From the NCBI GenBank assembly GCA_013054445.1, contig JAAMPI010001690.1, positions 1 to 11,374 of the forward strand: 11,374 nucleotides of DNA, given 5' to 3'. Shown here piece by piece: positions 9,190 through 11,374 of this stretch. The notes beneath the pieces are model-generated. The model ran no database searches. It was not told the DNA's origin and saw only the letters and a program-made list of their open reading frames with translations. Position 1 is the first letter of the stretch. Each line of letters opens with the position of its first letter. The DNA comes from Cudoniella acicularis. Its lineage: Eukaryota; Ascomycota; Leotiomycetes; Helotiales; Helotiaceae. A program made the position numbers and the translations under genes.

Positions 9190-11122
9190 CTATTTATAGC
9201 TCCAGTGCGACATGACTGGGAATCTAGTGCCGAGCCATAAGCGGACGGAGCTGAATGGGTAGGAAAAGAAGTTCCAGCCAGTCTTGGGATCGGAAAATTG
9301 CTGTTTTACGAGTCAACTGTTATGGAAACAGACCAAGCTTCGAGTTTTAGTGACTCACATTCAGACAACTTCTCGTTAAAACAGTTTGTCGCAGCGCTTC
9401 TTGTACTGTCTTACACCAATCCTTCTCGGCATCCTTTCTGACCTCTATAGAAACGGCGCGCCCCTCAAGTATTGGACGGGCAACCTTTATAACAAGGTCC
9501 ACAGAGCTAAGGCTAGATCAGCAAACATTATCTTTAAGACGCCACTCATTGTAGACGTACCATTCGATTGAGTATAGCACTGAAGTGTGACCTCGGCCTG
9601 AATTTGGGCCTAGTAGATAAAACAGATTGGGAAATTCATTTATAGCAATCGTTTTATAAGCTTCAATTCCTCCAAACTTATCCTAGTGTTGTTTTAAGGA
9701 AATACCATTACGTCCAAATACAGAGTCTGCTTGCCATTGAGTAAATTCAAATCCAGTTGCCAAGATCTGAACCGTGGGCCAATCAGTAAGAAGTTTTCTA
9801 TTCTAATTTTTTTAGCCTGCACTTATAATAAAGTCGGCAGAGTAGTCCTTCCCCGATGCGCTTAGGACACTATTGCATCGTACTGAAACGACCGAATCCT
9901 TGGTAAGGAGCATTTTGGGGTTGTAAAGTGTTGTCATATATTTGTTATCAAGGATCCTTCGCTATTAACAGTTCAGCAGGATATTTAAATCTTAGTTGGC
10001 GGCTCCTACTTTGCAACCCAAATCATATTAAGGACTCAGAAGAGGCCAATAACGCTCTAACTCATATCAGTCTGCTCAATGAGTCTAAATACATGGGAGT
10101 AACAAACCTGGGGCTGATTTACGAACATAGTTTTGACTAATACGAACAGATTTTTGTCGTGCTCGTTGCCCACTTTTGTCCTTATAGAATTGAGTAAGTG
10201 CTGTCTCGAGAACCCAAAAGACAAACCATCGAGCTAGCATTAACAAGAGAGGTGTGTATTGGAATAAAGCTCGCCAAAGACGATTTATACAGAAGTTTGG
10301 CATTGGAATATAATATTGAGGGCTCTAAGCGATTGTAGTAAGTGGTTAAAAATTGGCCTTCTGGGAAATATGGAGCTGTATTCACTTACCCTAATGAATT
10401 GAGTAATGCTACCAACATCACCGATGATTGCCGGAATAACCTGAGAGGCGGAACCTAAGAGATTAGTAAAATAATAGGCTGCCTGATCACTAATGAACTA
10501 ACACCCGTTGCCGATTATAACAACGTTACGATCCTTGAGATCATATTCCTGATCCCATTGGGCGGTATGAACCACAGGGCCTTTGAATGTGTCTATTCCA
10601 TGCATTGTTGGGTATTTCGGGTTGGTGTAGCCGCCAACGGCTGACACCAGTATCTTTGCTTCATGCATAAAGCTTTCGCCATTTTCAAGGTTCTGCACAA
10701 CAATATGCCATCTGGAGGTCTTTTCTGACCACCGGGCACTTTTCTATTCGGTCCGTAGCTTTATATGCGGTATGATATTGTGCCGCAGAGCTACTTGTCG
10801 AAGGTATTCGAGAATCTCTTCCTGGGGAGGAAATATGCTGGTAAAATTCGCATTGGGAAACCACGAGAGTGAATAGAATATGGCTGGTATATCGACACCA
10901 CAACCGGGGTCTTTATAGTTTTAGTAGTTGTCAAGCAAAATAATTCGGGTTCTTACATTTATTAGACGACCATGTACCTCCAAAGTCATAACCTCGGTCA
11001 TATATCACATAGTCAGTAAAGTTCAACTTTCGCTGGAGCTGGCAAGCTAGGTTGATGCCAGAGAATCCGGCTCCTATTATCACAACGTCGTTATACAAGG
11101 TTGGCATAGTGTTGGTACTCAT
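9190..11122 (-). pseudogene. Baeyer-Villiger-type FAD/NADPH monooxygenase, inactivated (9 exons, 3 stops, 1 lost donor)
   Basis: Exons on the minus strand: 11122-10957, 10910-10503, 10454-10390, 10324-10108, 10056-10010, 9961-9827, 9766-9561, 9506-9359, 9300-9190. They total 500 codons plus TAG, about normal for the family. Visible motifs are the FAD-binding GAGFSG (17-22), the Baeyer-Villiger fingerprint FKGPVVHTAQWD (164-175, FxGxxxHxxxW[PD]), the NADPH-side GNGCSA (189-194), GCKRR (299-303) and LATGF (348-352). Such enzymes use NADPH and O2 to insert oxygen beside a carbonyl, making esters or lactones, often in secondary metabolism; the substrate here is unknown. Introns are 46-65 nt, e.g. 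GTTAGT...CTAATCTCTTAG. The first ATG of the frame is at 11122, with another at 11107. Disabling lesions: TAG 10746-10744 (codon 111), TAA 10030-10028 (codon 295), TAG 9685-9683 (codon 374, where relatives have Trp), and intron 6 beginning AT instead of GT at 9826. No frameshift is present. Assembly or base-call error is unlikely to give four such changes. Confidence 0.9.
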
Positions 11123-11244
11123 TTCTGGCCATTGATTTTTTACTAGCGCGAGATCTTCTCCTTTATGGTGGGCTTTTGAGGCAAGGCACTTACGCTCCGG
11201 GCGGCCGAAAAATACGAAGAAATTTTCTGTAGTCAGCACGCTCG

Positions 11245-11291
11245 AGTGTGACTTCTAACCGTTATAGCAACGAAAGGAAACTAGTCACACT
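11245..11291. promoter_or_regulatory. 9-bp inverted repeat upstream of the monooxygenase
   Basis: AGTGTGACT (11245-11253) and AGTCACACT (11283-11291) are exact inverted copies separated by 29 bases. They begin about 120 bases upstream of the monooxygenase ATG at 11122, in its presumed promoter. They could be a paired site for a dimeric regulator. No known consensus was recognised and chance pairing is possible. The rest of 11123-11374 shows no gene. Confidence 0.3.
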
Positions 11292-11374
11292 TCTTGCCCT
11301 TTCTGGCCAAAATGGGAGGCTCCAATGTGTAGCGCCATAGAGACTCAGACCATTGCACGCATTTTACACCAGTC

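Noticed and set aside
9962..10107. Apparent deletion or frameshift between SAP and RRILD in the monooxygenase
   Set aside because: Two short introns (10107-10057 and 10009-9962) around a 47-base exon encoding ERYWPLLSP-stop-YDLGCK explain it fully, so there is no indel.
10182..10385. 67-codon minus-strand frame
   Set aside because: It crosses intron 3 and reads exon 4 of the monooxygenase in the wrong frame; the correct frame gives SPQYYIPMPN and LWRALFQYTP.
10695..10746. The TAG at codon 111 as a splice acceptor
   Set aside because: A donor-like GTAGCT lies about 50 bases upstream, but removing that segment would delete a stretch that reads like conserved family sequence (VALRHNIIPHIKLRTE).
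10685..10903. 72-codon minus-strand frame
   Set aside because: It is a shadow of monooxygenase exon 2; the true frame reads PGCGVDIPAIFYS and onward to the stop at codon 111.
1..11374. tRNA or rRNA genes
   Set aside because: GTTC-like T-loop words occur but none pairs into an acceptor stem and anticodon arm, and no rRNA signature was recognised by eye.

Overview
The window looks like nuclear DNA of a filamentous ascomycete (Pezizomycotina). Both recognisable genes are cut by many short GT-AG introns of 46-76 nt, most with CTAAC/CTGAC/CTAAT-like branch points 8-20 nt before the acceptor. No bacterial operon logic is visible. I cannot name the species; a leotiomycete is only an impression.

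Layout. (1) Positions 1-418 are the upstream region of the first gene, with a weak glutamine-rich minus-strand frame running off the left edge. (2) 419-1615 (+) is an apparently intact seven-exon gene for a secreted, N-glycosylated protein of about 264 residues. It looks like a beta-sandwich protein of uncharacterised fungal type. (3) 1616-9189 is about 7.5 kb with no intact gene. It holds a 3-base N gap, an AT-rich block with a 14-bp minisatellite between two related palindromes, two stop-poor minus-strand stretches that may be old gene remnants (about 4195-5186 and 5936-6820), a compact GC-rich cluster of hairpins (7528-7628) and a probable 198-bp solo LTR (8500-8697). (4) 9190-11122 (-) is a nine-exon gene for a flavin-dependent Baeyer-Villiger-type monooxygenase of 500 codons. 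It carries three in-frame stop codons and one destroyed 5' splice site. (5) 11123-11374 is its upstream region, with a 9-bp inverted repeat.

The strongest result is the monooxygenase. When spliced it keeps one frame over all nine exons with no indel, and its key motifs survive (GAGFSG, FKGPVVHTAQWD, GNGCSA, GCKRR, LATGF). Four point lesions disable it, and each is explained by a C-to-T change in a CpA context on one strand. That is the signature of repeat-induced point mutation (RIP) or a similar C-to-T process, not of slow neutral decay. The LTR relic and the degenerate, gene-poor middle suit a repeat-rich, RIP-exposed compartment. I see no sign that the two genes work together, and no clear new multi-gene system.
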